Shown: positions 1 to 6,336 of the stretch, piece by piece
Layout: each line of letters opens with the position of its first letter
Numbering within the stretch: position 1 is the stretch's first letter
DNA from: Actinomycetes bacterium
GTDB lineage: Bacteria; Actinomycetota; Acidimicrobiia; UBA5794
Length of the DNA: 10,581 bases
NCBI GenBank assembly: GCA_030598305.1
Contig: JAUVQC010000024.1
Location: 1 to 10,581 of the forward strand
Direction: 5' to 3'
The notes under the pieces: model-generated
The model's database searches: none
What the model saw: only the letters and a program-made list of their open reading frames with translations
What the model was told of the DNA's origin: nothing
Translations under genes and position numbers: made by a program

Positions 1-357
1 ATATGCGCCGTGGTCGAGTCCACGCTCGGCATCCTGGTGCAGGACACGGCCAGGATGTCTGAGTAGCTTGGCAACCGAATCAGCGAGTTCCGGCGCTCCA
101 GGCGCCGGATAGGTCACTTCGTAATATCGCTGAGGGAATCCGTAGAAATCGTAGAACAGGGGAACGGTCGTTGTCGCCCCAATTATCAACGGCGCAGCCT
201 CCCAATGAGCGGAAACGAAGAGCACGGACTTTGGCTTGATAATCGTGTGCGCCCACATCGCGAGCTCGCTTGTCCACTGATCATCATCGGTCAGGATCGG
301 TGCGCCGTGGCTCAGGAAGACGGCCGGCATTCGAGCATCAGAAGCGTTGGTGGTCAT
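1..357 (-). CDS. LigB/DODA-type extradiol ring-cleavage dioxygenase (partial, C-terminus off window)
   Basis: Reading from an ATG at 357 towards base 1 gives 119 residues with no stop, so the gene continues beyond the left edge. Visible motifs are those of the class III extradiol dioxygenase family related to 4,5-DOPA dioxygenase (YgiD/DODA). They are SHGAP with His17, VSAHWE with His51, YDFYGFPQRYY at 69-79, YPAPGAPELA at 83-92, and GLDHGAY with His116. In the family these histidines include metal ligands and an active-site acid/base. Such enzymes open catechol rings and usually have about 260 residues, so a bit under half is present. It is the last visible gene of the minus-strand operon, 30 bases after the PAP2 gene. 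A GGAAG ribosome site lies just before the ATG. Met10, just before PAVFLSHG, is a possible alternative start. The family call is firm, but the substrate cannot be told. Confidence 0.86.
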   Translation of the reverse strand, partial: MTTNASDARMPAVFLSHGAPILTDDDQWTSELAMWAHTIIKPKSVLFVSAHWEAAPLIIGATTTVPLFYDFYGFPQRYYEVTYPAPGAPELADSVAKLLRHPGRVLHQDAERGLDHGAY

Positions 358-387
358 CTGATCTTCCAACCCTCGTCGGGTGGTTCC

Positions 388-1167
388 CTATTCCGCTTGG
401 TCGCCGTGATCCACGTGGAGACCGAGAGCGCCGCATCGATCAGTTGCCCACGACGAGCGGATCAAGGACTGCGCCAGCAGCAGCAGCGATGCACCAATGA
501 AGAAACTCGCCACCACATCCGAGGGCCAGTGGGCGCCGAGAGCAACCCGGCTCACTGCCACGGAGGTCACCGCGACGCTGAAGACCACAAAACCGGCCAT
601 GAGATGTCTCCGGCTGTTTGTGGCTGCCCACAGGAGGATCGGGACGAGGCCGAAGATGACCACTGCGTGAATGACGTGGCCGCTTGGGAACGATCCGAGT
701 CCCGTATCGACCACCGGGTTGACAGGACGCGGCCTGTCAACAATGAGCTTGAGCGCGATATCGGTCACCGTTGCGGTCGCCACCAGCAGACCGAGTGTGA
801 CCGCAGATGCTCGGCATCGTCGCCAGAGCAGCACTACACCGATGGCCCCCACAGTCATGGCAAGGTTCGGCGATCCGAGGTGTGTTACGAGGGTCGCGAA
901 ACTGCCATCGTTTATCAGGCCCCTGAACCACTCGGACACGGGTTCGTCGACCACGAGCAGCCATTCGGGATTGCTGGCGGCAATCGCTCCGAACACCACC
1001 GTGATGACGGCGGTGACTGCAAGGAGCACCCGACTTCCGAGAACGACACGAAAGAACCATGGCGTGTCGGATGGGAGCCCGCCGTGAATCCTGTCGAGTG
1101 CAGCATCGAGCGTTCCCAGATCGCTGTGATGCGAGCCTTGCGTTGGTACACCAGTCGCCATGGGCAC
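388..1167 (-). CDS. PAP2-superfamily membrane phosphatase
   Basis: This 259-residue integral membrane protein has the full acid-phosphatase (PAP2) signature. The three blocks are K140-x4-R145-P146 in KLIVDRPRP, PSGH at 161-164, and SRVALGAHWPSD at 206-217 with Arg207, His213 and Asp217. His213 is the expected phospho-enzyme nucleophile, and His164 and Asp217 its helpers. About six hydrophobic helices are visible (roughly 43-63, 103-115, 121-141, 165-182, 188-205 and 216-234). The family dephosphorylates lipid phosphates or pyrophosphates such as undecaprenyl diphosphate or phosphatidate at the membrane. The substrate here is not determined. The start is GTG at 1167, or ATG two codons on at 1161; neither has a strong ribosome site. 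The gene begins 6 bases after the stop of the upstream membrane protein, so it probably depends on readthrough or reinitiation from that gene. Confidence 0.9.
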   Translation of the reverse strand: MPMATGVPTQGSHHSDLGTLDAALDRIHGGLPSDTPWFFRVVLGSRVLLAVTAVITVVFGAIAASNPEWLLVVDEPVSEWFRGLINDGSFATLVTHLGSPNLAMTVGAIGVVLLWRRCRASAVTLGLLVATATVTDIALKLIVDRPRPVNPVVDTGLGSFPSGHVIHAVVIFGLVPILLWAATNSRRHLMAGFVVFSVAVTSVAVSRVALGAHWPSDVVASFFIGASLLLLAQSLIRSSWATDRCGALGLHVDHGDQAE

Positions 1168-1173
1168 GCTCGA

Positions 1174-1839
1174 TCACTCAGGTCGGGCGAGAGGTGTGCG
1201 GGCAAGGAGGGGTCGAACCGAAGGCGGAACATCGACTTCTCTCGTCCTTGATCGCTCACGCCACGCGAGAACGGCACCCACTCCTGTGATGACAACCCCC
1301 AGGACGATCGGTCCAATCCTGAGCGCTCCTGTCTCGTTTCCGAAAGCGAAGCGAGCCGTGACACCCAAGCCGAGCACGATCACGGTGATGGGCAGCCATG
1401 CCGGAGCGAGGCGGAGCGATTGGATACCGACGACAGCGAATCCGATTATGAGCAACAGACTCAATGCCCAGATCCAGCTGATGTCTGAGATGTAGCCCAC
1501 CGGATTGAGGAAGTTCCATGTGGCCCCCGGTACACCCAACAGCACGAGGCCAAGTGAAGCCATACCCACAATTCCGTACACAGCGGGTGATCTCAAGCCG
1601 TGGCTGGCCCGCCGACCAGCGCCTGCACCTTCACGGACCTCGTCAGCCATCGCTGCTCCACTGGTGCGCACGCGTCGGTCGCCTCCGGTGTCTCCTCGAA
1701 TGCCGCGGAACGCGTCTCCGGCGAGCAGGCCAAGGGAGATGAGGAAGCCGCTAGCGATCGCACCGGGAATGAATACGAACAATCCGCCCGGATCGACATC
1801 ATCGCCGAGTGCTGTATGCCTTGGGACGCGACCGATCAT
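1174..1839 (-). CDS. Five-helix membrane protein, unknown function
   Basis: This 221-residue protein is not recognised. The start is ATG at 1839, which overlaps the TGA of the phosphotransferase gene as ATGA and has GGAGG (1847-1851) 7 bases ahead. A longer in-frame reading to 2187 would lie inside the phosphotransferase gene and is not credible. Hydrophobic segments are seen near 17-41, 86-104, 122-139, 147-166 and 174-193. Between the first and second is a charged, Gly/Arg-rich loop (42-84, with ADEVREG near 65-71). The tail from 194 is basic (WRERSRTR), so it is probably cytoplasmic. The sequence NPVGYISDISWIW at 112-124 sits at the membrane edge. No catalytic motif is visible. Its tight coupling to the phosphotransferase upstream and the PAP2 phosphatase downstream suggests it works with one of them, for example as a membrane anchor; this is inference. 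Confidence 0.82.
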   Translation of the reverse strand: MIGRVPRHTALGDDVDPGGLFVFIPGAIASGFLISLGLLAGDAFRGIRGDTGGDRRVRTSGAAMADEVREGAGAGRRASHGLRSPAVYGIVGMASLGLVLLGVPGATWNFLNPVGYISDISWIWALSLLLIIGFAVVGIQSLRLAPAWLPITVIVLGLGVTARFAFGNETGALRIGPIVLGVVITGVGAVLAWRERSRTREVDVPPSVRPLLARTPLARPE

Positions 1840-4463
1840 CCTGCCACCTCCAGGACCATCTCTCGATCGACGCTCGGATCGGATTCGAGGATCGCAACAA
1901 CGCCTGAGTCGCCGTCGACACTGAGAAAGGCGCCACCAGTGTCCTTGAGCCTGTTCACGAGGCCTGGCACGTTGAGCACTGCAGGAAGCCCTAGCTCGCG
2001 TGCGATGATCGCCGCGTGCGAGAGTGGACCACCCTCTTCGACAACGATCGCACCGGCAGTCAGGAACAGAGGTGTCCACGAGGGATCGGTCGTTCGGGCG
2101 ACGAGTATGTCCCCCGGTTCGATCGGCTCGGTGGCTTTGGTAATGATGCGCGCTGTCCCGCTGTACGTGCCGGCACTGGCGCCCCAACCCGTAAACGTAT
2201 CGCCGGTTGGCGTGGTGTCCTCCCCGATTGAGCGACTCGGATCACCGACGAATATCTGGGGGACGGAGTCGTCGTCTGACATCGTGACGAGAGCGTCTCG
2301 CCGACGATCGAGTTCCCACCGGCTTGGCCCGGTGCCGTTGAGTGCTGACTCCAGTTCCTGGGCCGCAAGCAGATCTATATCGAGCGGCGACGCCAGGGCA
2401 CCCGACTCAGAGAGGCGGTGGCCAAGCTCGAGATGCACGCGCCGTATCTCGCCGCCGAGCGCGAGTACGGCGGATTTGGTCTTCTCGCGAAGGTGCAGGA
2501 ACTCAACGGCATCACCGACGAGGCGCCTGAGCATGCGGCGGCGAACATCCACGATCTGGCCCGTGACGACGCGCTGGAAACGCCACTTCCAGCTCGTGAC
2601 GAAGAGGGCCTCGATCTCTGTGAGGATCTCCTCACGTACGGACGGGCCGACCATCTCCCTGCGTCCTGAGCGCTCGACCTGGACTGCTTGGCTGATGAGC
2701 TGCCACGCAAGGCCCCGAGACTCAGCCCAGGTCTCGCCAGAGAACACAGACGCGGACCCAGACCGACCAAGTTCCTCCTCCACGGCTTGGAGAAGTTCCG
2801 CTCCCCGCGCGCTCGTCTCGAGCGTCGCCAATACTGCGGGATTACGTGGGCTCAGTCCGCTGATCAGTTCGGCAAGATCGGCGTCCGAGAGTGCCTGCTC
2901 GGCGATATCGCACGTGTGAAGCGCAACCTGGGCACCGCATGGATCGATGCCACCGGCAGTGAGACGCTGGGCAAGTCCCGGCGCATCATCGCCGACGTGT
3001 GGCTCGAGGAAGAGCTCAACCCCCCTGTAGGCAGCTGCGGCTGCCGCTGCAACTGCTATCTCGGCAGCCATAAGCCGGCCTGACAGGTCAAGCGCTCGGT
3101 GTCTGTAGGTGAGAAGCTGACCAGAGGTCGCAACCGTGCAGTTCGGCGGAGCTTTGAGGAGACGTTCCGTTGCGTCGATGGATGTGAGGGCATCAAAGCG
3201 GAAACCCCTTCTCGCATTGATCTCGCGGAACCCGGTCAGCATCGATCTCAGACCCTTGAACGGCCCTTTGGGTCCGGTGTCCGGTTCCGTGTCGTCCGGC
3301 TCGCTGATCACTCGCCCGAAGTACTGACGCTCGATCTCTTCGGCCGATCCGCCCGGCACTTCCCTTGCCGCGGCCTTCATGAGATCGAGGCTCAGTACCG
3401 CTCGCCCCCTGACTCGTGCAATGAAGGGTCGATCATCGGCTTCGGGAGGCAGTGCTTCCATCTGATCGAACAGCTGCCGGAATCCGTTCTCCAGCAGCGG
3501 GGCTGCGGTGGTCCACTGGAGCGGTGGGAGAACACCAGGGAGGGACTCGGCGATACCGGCAGTCGTGAAGGCGTGGTCCTCGCCGATCGAAGTGTCGAAG
3601 CCATCCCCGTCGTCTCGTACGGACACCGTTGTGATGGGACGCGTCTGGACGATGTAGAGCCTGTCGCCGTCATGGGCCCATTCGACGTCCTGGGGATCGC
3701 CGAACCTACGCTCCAGGTCGAGGGCAACAAGGACTGCTTCGTCGAGGACAGGATCCACCGAAGGTCGGTGAGCCGACGAGCGCGGCAGGACGAAGGCCTC
3801 AGGAGTCACCTCGCCGGATACAAGCTGCTCTCCAAGCCCTTCGACCGCCTCGATGCGAAGATCGTTCAATGAACCGGCCGGGTTGATTGTGAATACCACA
3901 CCAGCACGCTGTGCTTGGACAAGCTCCATTACGACAACGGACATCGCGAGATCGTCTTCGGAAACTTTCGTATGAGCGCGGTATGCACGTGGTGCTGGCA
4001 ACCAGAGCGAGGACCACACGAGTTTCACCGCACGTAGCAAGGCCTCATCATCGTCGATCTCGAGAAAGGACCGATACTGACCCGCAAAGGAGGCATCCGC
4101 CATGTCCTCAGCTGTCGCTGAGGACCGCACTGCCATGAGCCCTCCTGCACCAATCGTGTGGGCAAGCTCCAGAATCTCGTCAGCGAGGGCATCCGAGATC
4201 TCGGCATCAAGGAACGCAGCATCCACGAGATCGGCCGCACGATCGAGGTCGGCTTGGTCGGGCGGTTCGGACGTCCTGAGTTCGTCGAGGAAGATGTGGA
4301 GGCCAGAGTCCTGGACGAACCGGCGGTAACCATCTGTGGTGATCGACCCGGTGGATGGCACAGGCGCACCCATTGAGATGAGTCGATTGAGCGCAAACCC
4401 TTTTCCCCCGACAGCACCGGCGTCGATGTCCGTGCCATCGAGGATCATGGTTGCGCGAGTCAC
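1836..4463 (-). CDS. PEP-synthase-like phosphotransferase with C-terminal phospho-histidine domain (rifampin-phosphotransferase architecture)
   Basis: This 875-residue protein begins with a PEP/pyruvate-dikinase ATP-grasp domain (about 1-280). It shows GGKGFAL with Lys21, AVRSSATAED at 111-120 with Arg113, GVVFTINP at 188-195, EAVEGLGEQLVSGEVTPE at 205-222, and DPQDVEW...IVQTRP ending with Glu261, Gln273 and Arg275. The C-terminal swivelling domain (about 775-875) carries GGPLSHAAIIARELGLPAV, whose His816 (codon 2016-2018) is the expected phosphoryl carrier. The protein ends soon after, so the PEP/pyruvate barrel of true PEP synthase is absent. Between them lie about 420 residues of mostly helical, substrate-type sequence, including LREKTK and an Ala run near 480. 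This order matches rifampin phosphotransferases (ATP domain, substrate domain, His domain), but the middle domain is not close enough for me to assign a substrate. Start is GTG at 4463, overlapping the upstream TGA as GTGA; an ATG at 4448 is the alternative. Confidence 0.9.
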   Translation of the reverse strand: MTRATMILDGTDIDAGAVGGKGFALNRLISMGAPVPSTGSITTDGYRRFVQDSGLHIFLDELRTSEPPDQADLDRAADLVDAAFLDAEISDALADEILELAHTIGAGGLMAVRSSATAEDMADASFAGQYRSFLEIDDDEALLRAVKLVWSSLWLPAPRAYRAHTKVSEDDLAMSVVVMELVQAQRAGVVFTINPAGSLNDLRIEAVEGLGEQLVSGEVTPEAFVLPRSSAHRPSVDPVLDEAVLVALDLERRFGDPQDVEWAHDGDRLYIVQTRPITTVSVRDDGDGFDTSIGEDHAFTTAGIAESLPGVLPPLQWTTAAPLLENGFRQLFDQMEALPPEADDRPFIARVRGRAVLSLDLMKAAAREVPGGSAEEIERQYFGRVISEPDDTEPDTGPKGPFKGLRSMLTGFREINARRGFRFDALTSIDATERLLKAPPNCTVATSGQLLTYRHRALDLSGRLMAAEIAVAAAAAAAYRGVELFLEPHVGDDAPGLAQRLTAGGIDPCGAQVALHTCDIAEQALSDADLAELISGLSPRNPAVLATLETSARGAELLQAVEEELGRSGSASVFSGETWAESRGLAWQLISQAVQVERSGRREMVGPSVREEILTEIEALFVTSWKWRFQRVVTGQIVDVRRRMLRRLVGDAVEFLHLREKTKSAVLALGGEIRRVHLELGHRLSESGALASPLDIDLLAAQELESALNGTGPSRWELDRRRDALVTMSDDDSVPQIFVGDPSRSIGEDTTPTGDTFTGWGASAGTYSGTARIITKATEPIEPGDILVARTTDPSWTPLFLTAGAIVVEEGGPLSHAAIIARELGLPAVLNVPGLVNRLKDTGGAFLSVDGDSGVVAILESDPSVDREMVLEVAG

Positions 4464-4777
4464 TGGCGGGCCTCATCGACCTCGATCACGGCACCGTATC
4501 GGTCTGCGTACGTCGAAATCGCCCGGTCTGTGACTGCCGAGAGCGACTCCCCCGAGATCGATGAACGATTCCTGAGCCACGCGACGAGATCCCGCCTGAT
4601 GGGAACCGCGGGACGTCGGGACTCGAGCCTGAGCCCGAGGACCGTTGCAATTCCGAGGCCAGCAAGGAACAGTACGAACAGATCCCACTGGCCCCCGATC
4701 GCAGCGTCGATCGCGCCAGCGAGTGCGACAACGATGGCTGCTACGACGAGCAACTTCGTGGTTCCGGTTGGATTCAT
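4460..4777 (-). CDS. Small membrane protein with C-terminal ribbon-helix-helix-like segment
   Basis: This protein is first in the operon and not recognised by name. I chose the ATG at 4777 (105 residues) because AAGGA (4786-4790) lies 8 bases ahead of it. An ATG three codons earlier, at 4786, would overlap that site. Two hydrophobic helices (about 8-28 and 32-49) form a hairpin and are followed by RLESRR, so both ends should be cytoplasmic. The tail has AVPIRRDLVAWLRNRS, a Gly, then SLSAVTDRAISTYADRYG (about 57-95). This strand-helix-turn-helix pattern resembles CopG/Arc DNA-binding or antitoxin domains. It is a pattern match only, so the tail could equally be a dimerisation or partner-binding module. 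The stop overlaps the phosphotransferase start (GTGA), so translation of the two is probably coupled. Confidence 0.75.
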   Translation of the reverse strand: MNPTGTTKLLVVAAIVVALAGAIDAAIGGQWDLFVLFLAGLGIATVLGLRLESRRPAVPIRRDLVAWLRNRSSISGESLSAVTDRAISTYADRYGAVIEVDEARQ

Positions 4778-4786
4778 GGGATTCAT

Positions 4787-4983
4787 CCTTGATCGCGTGG
4801 CTCTCCATCACCCAACAGCCGACCTACCTCATGTAATCCCGACCGGAGCCGAGACAAGCAATTCCTACACATCAGCGGCTCCCATCGATACCACGCTGGG
4901 CTACCGTAAAGAGTGGTTCCGGACCTCCCGGTGAGTGCCCCGAAACCGGGGAATCACAACAGCCACACCAAGCGGAGGACCTG
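4787..4983. promoter_or_regulatory. Divergent promoter region between the phosphotransferase operon and the CpgS-like gene
   Basis: These 197 bases (206 from the preferred left start at 4777) separate two genes read in opposite directions, so promoters for both must lie here. I see no convincing -35/-10 pair on either strand. A weak candidate for the leftward operon is TTGTCT followed by TACATG near 4834-4861, read on the minus strand. For the rightward gene a TACCGT at 4902-4907 lacks a good -35. I looked for the palindromic rifamycin-associated element known upstream of some rifampin-inactivating genes and did not see it. A hairpin near 4931-4957 is listed separately. Confidence 0.45.
4931..4957 (+). 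promoter_or_regulatory. Inverted repeat in the 5' leader of the CpgS-like gene
   Basis: CCCCG (4938-4942), AAAC, CGGGG (4947-4951) form a perfect 5-base stem with a 4-base loop. The flanks GTGA (4931-4934) and TCAC (4954-4957) also pair, after a small asymmetric bulge. The element ends 26 bases before the ATG at 4984 and 16 bases before the GGAGG ribosome site (4974-4978). It may be an operator or an RNA hairpin in the leader. No T-run follows, so it is not a standard terminator. Chance occurrence in GC-rich DNA is possible. Confidence 0.3.
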
Positions 4984-6324
4984 ATGACCAAGCGGAACGT
5001 TGTAATCATCGGAGCTGCGGGACGAGACTTCCACAACTTCAACACCCGCTACCGCGATGATGAGTCGGTGAACGTGGTTGCGTTCACGGCCGCACAGATC
5101 CCCGATATCCATGGTCGCCGCTACCCGGCCAGCCTCTCGGGTCCCCACTATCGCGACGGCATACCGATCTTGCCAGAGGATGAGCTCCCTGCCCTGATTG
5201 CCGAGCACGACATCGATGAGTGCGCCTTCTCGTACAGCGACATCTCCTACGCACAGGTGATGGCTGTGAGCGCCGTTGTGCAGGCAGCAGGGGCATCCTT
5301 CACGCTTCTCGGACCCGATGACACGCAGATCAAGAGCACGAAACCAGTCGTGTCCGTGTGCGCTGTGCGCACGGGGAGCGGAAAGTCCCAGACCGCGCGC
5401 AAGGTGGTTGAGCTGCTGATTGCCAAGGGTCTCAACGTGGTCGCGATCCGCCACCCGATGCCATACGGGAACCTCGCCCGCCAGAAGGTGCAACGGTTCG
5501 CGGAGATTGCTGATCTTGAGAAACACGACTGCACGGTCGAGGAGATGGAGGAGTACGAACCGCACGTCGTGCGGGGCAACGTGATCTACGCGGGGGCTGA
5601 TTATGAAGCGATCGTGCGCGCAGCAGAGGCCGACCCCGACGGGTGCGATGTCATCGTGTGGGATGGTGGCAACAACGACTTCAGCTTCTACAAGCCGGAC
5701 CTCCAGATCACGGTGGTCGATCCGCATCGGCCAGGCCACGAACTCTCCTACTACCCCGGCGAGGTGAATCTTCGGACGGCAGACGTCGTGATCATCAACA
5801 AGATCGACAGCGCAGACCTCGCCGACATCGAGGTGGTTCGGGCGAACATAGACGCTGTGAACCCCGATGCGGTCGTCGTTGACGCAGCTTCGACGCTGAC
5901 GATCGATGACGCCTCCGTGGTGCGAGGAAAGCGTGTCCTCGCTGTCGAGGACGGCCCGACACTCACCCACGGCGGCATGAGGATCGGTGCGGGCATGGTG
6001 GCAGCCGCCAAGTACGGCGCAACGGAGTTCGTTGACCCACGTCCGTGGCTCGTGGGCAAGCTCAACGACACGTTCGATACGTATCCCGAGATCGGTGATC
6101 TGCTCCCTGCGATGGGCTACGGAGCCGAGCAGCTGGCAGACCTCGAGAAGACGATCGATGCCGTCGACTGCGACGCGGTGGTCATCGGCACGCCGATCGA
6201 CCTGTCACGGATCGTGACGATCTCGAAACCACACACGAGGGTGCACTACGACCTCCAGGAAATCGGCAAGCCCGACCTCGAGGAGATACTCACCGACTTC
6301 GTCGCTGACAACGGTCTTGGCTGA
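4984..6324 (+). CDS. CpgS-like P-loop GTPase (cyclic 2,3-diphosphoglycerate synthetase family)
   Basis: This 446-residue cytoplasmic protein has GGAGG (4974-4978) 5 bases before its ATG. The N-terminus is a Rossmann-like fold (VVIIGAAGRDFHNFN, 6-20). The central nucleotide domain has a P-loop VCAVRTGSGKSQTARK (125-140, Lys134), then HPMPYGNLARQ (157-167), WDGGNNDFSFYKPDL (226-240), VVDPHRPGHELSYYPGE (244-260) and VIINKID (269-275), an NKxD-type guanine-specificity motif. The C-terminal part ends with VVIGTPIDLSRI (399-410) and a conserved-looking HYDLQEIGKPDLEE. Full-length agreement is with the family called cyclic 2,3-diphosphoglycerate synthetase in methanogens, where the enzyme closes 2,3-diphosphoglycerate with ATP. 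Many bacterial relatives carry only the label 'predicted GTPase', and their true reaction is unknown to me. The gene lies opposite the phosphotransferase operon and converges on rocD with a 12-base gap. The family call is good; the reaction is uncertain. Confidence 0.85.
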   Translation: MTKRNVVIIGAAGRDFHNFNTRYRDDESVNVVAFTAAQIPDIHGRRYPASLSGPHYRDGIPILPEDELPALIAEHDIDECAFSYSDISYAQVMAVSAVVQAAGASFTLLGPDDTQIKSTKPVVSVCAVRTGSGKSQTARKVVELLIAKGLNVVAIRHPMPYGNLARQKVQRFAEIADLEKHDCTVEEMEEYEPHVVRGNVIYAGADYEAIVRAAEADPDGCDVIVWDGGNNDFSFYKPDLQITVVDPHRPGHELSYYPGEVNLRTADVVIINKIDSADLADIEVVRANIDAVNPDAVVVDAASTLTIDDASVVRGKRVLAVEDGPTLTHGGMRIGAGMVAAAKYGATEFVDPRPWLVGKLNDTFDTYPEIGDLLPAMGYGAEQLADLEKTIDAVDCDAVVIGTPIDLSRIVTISKPHTRVHYDLQEIGKPDLEEILTDFVADNGLG

Positions 6325-6336
6325 CCGAAGTCATCG

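Noticed and set aside
205..1251. 348-residue open frame on the plus strand
   Set aside because: It lies antisense to the PAP2 and dioxygenase genes, whose motifs are clear. Its translation is charged, low in hydrophobics and without a recognisable domain, which is typical of an antisense shadow in GC-rich DNA.
1840..2187. N-terminal extension of the five-helix membrane protein
   Set aside because: It lies wholly inside the phosphotransferase gene in another frame and is Arg/Cys-rich. The ATG at 1839 has GGAGG and the ATGA overlap.
1600..2919. 439-residue open frame on the plus strand
   Set aside because: It is antisense to the phosphotransferase and is Ser/Arg/Pro-rich with no domain pattern. 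The opposite strand carries the phospho-histidine motif.
3099..3872. 257-residue open frame on the plus strand
   Set aside because: Antisense to the middle of the phosphotransferase, with no recognisable motif and no ribosome site worth noting.
4787..4983. Rifamycin-associated element upstream of the phosphotransferase operon
   Set aside because: I looked for the known palindrome in both orientations and found nothing close. Absence does not exclude rifampin activity, but it gives no support.
4954..5970. 338-residue open frame on the minus strand
   Set aside because: Antisense to the CpgS-like gene. It is His/Val/Asp-rich, as expected when biased codons are read backwards.
6325..6336. Bidirectional terminator between the convergent CpgS-like and rocD genes
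   Set aside because: The gap is 12 bases with no inverted repeat, so termination must lie inside the opposing genes or depend on Rho.
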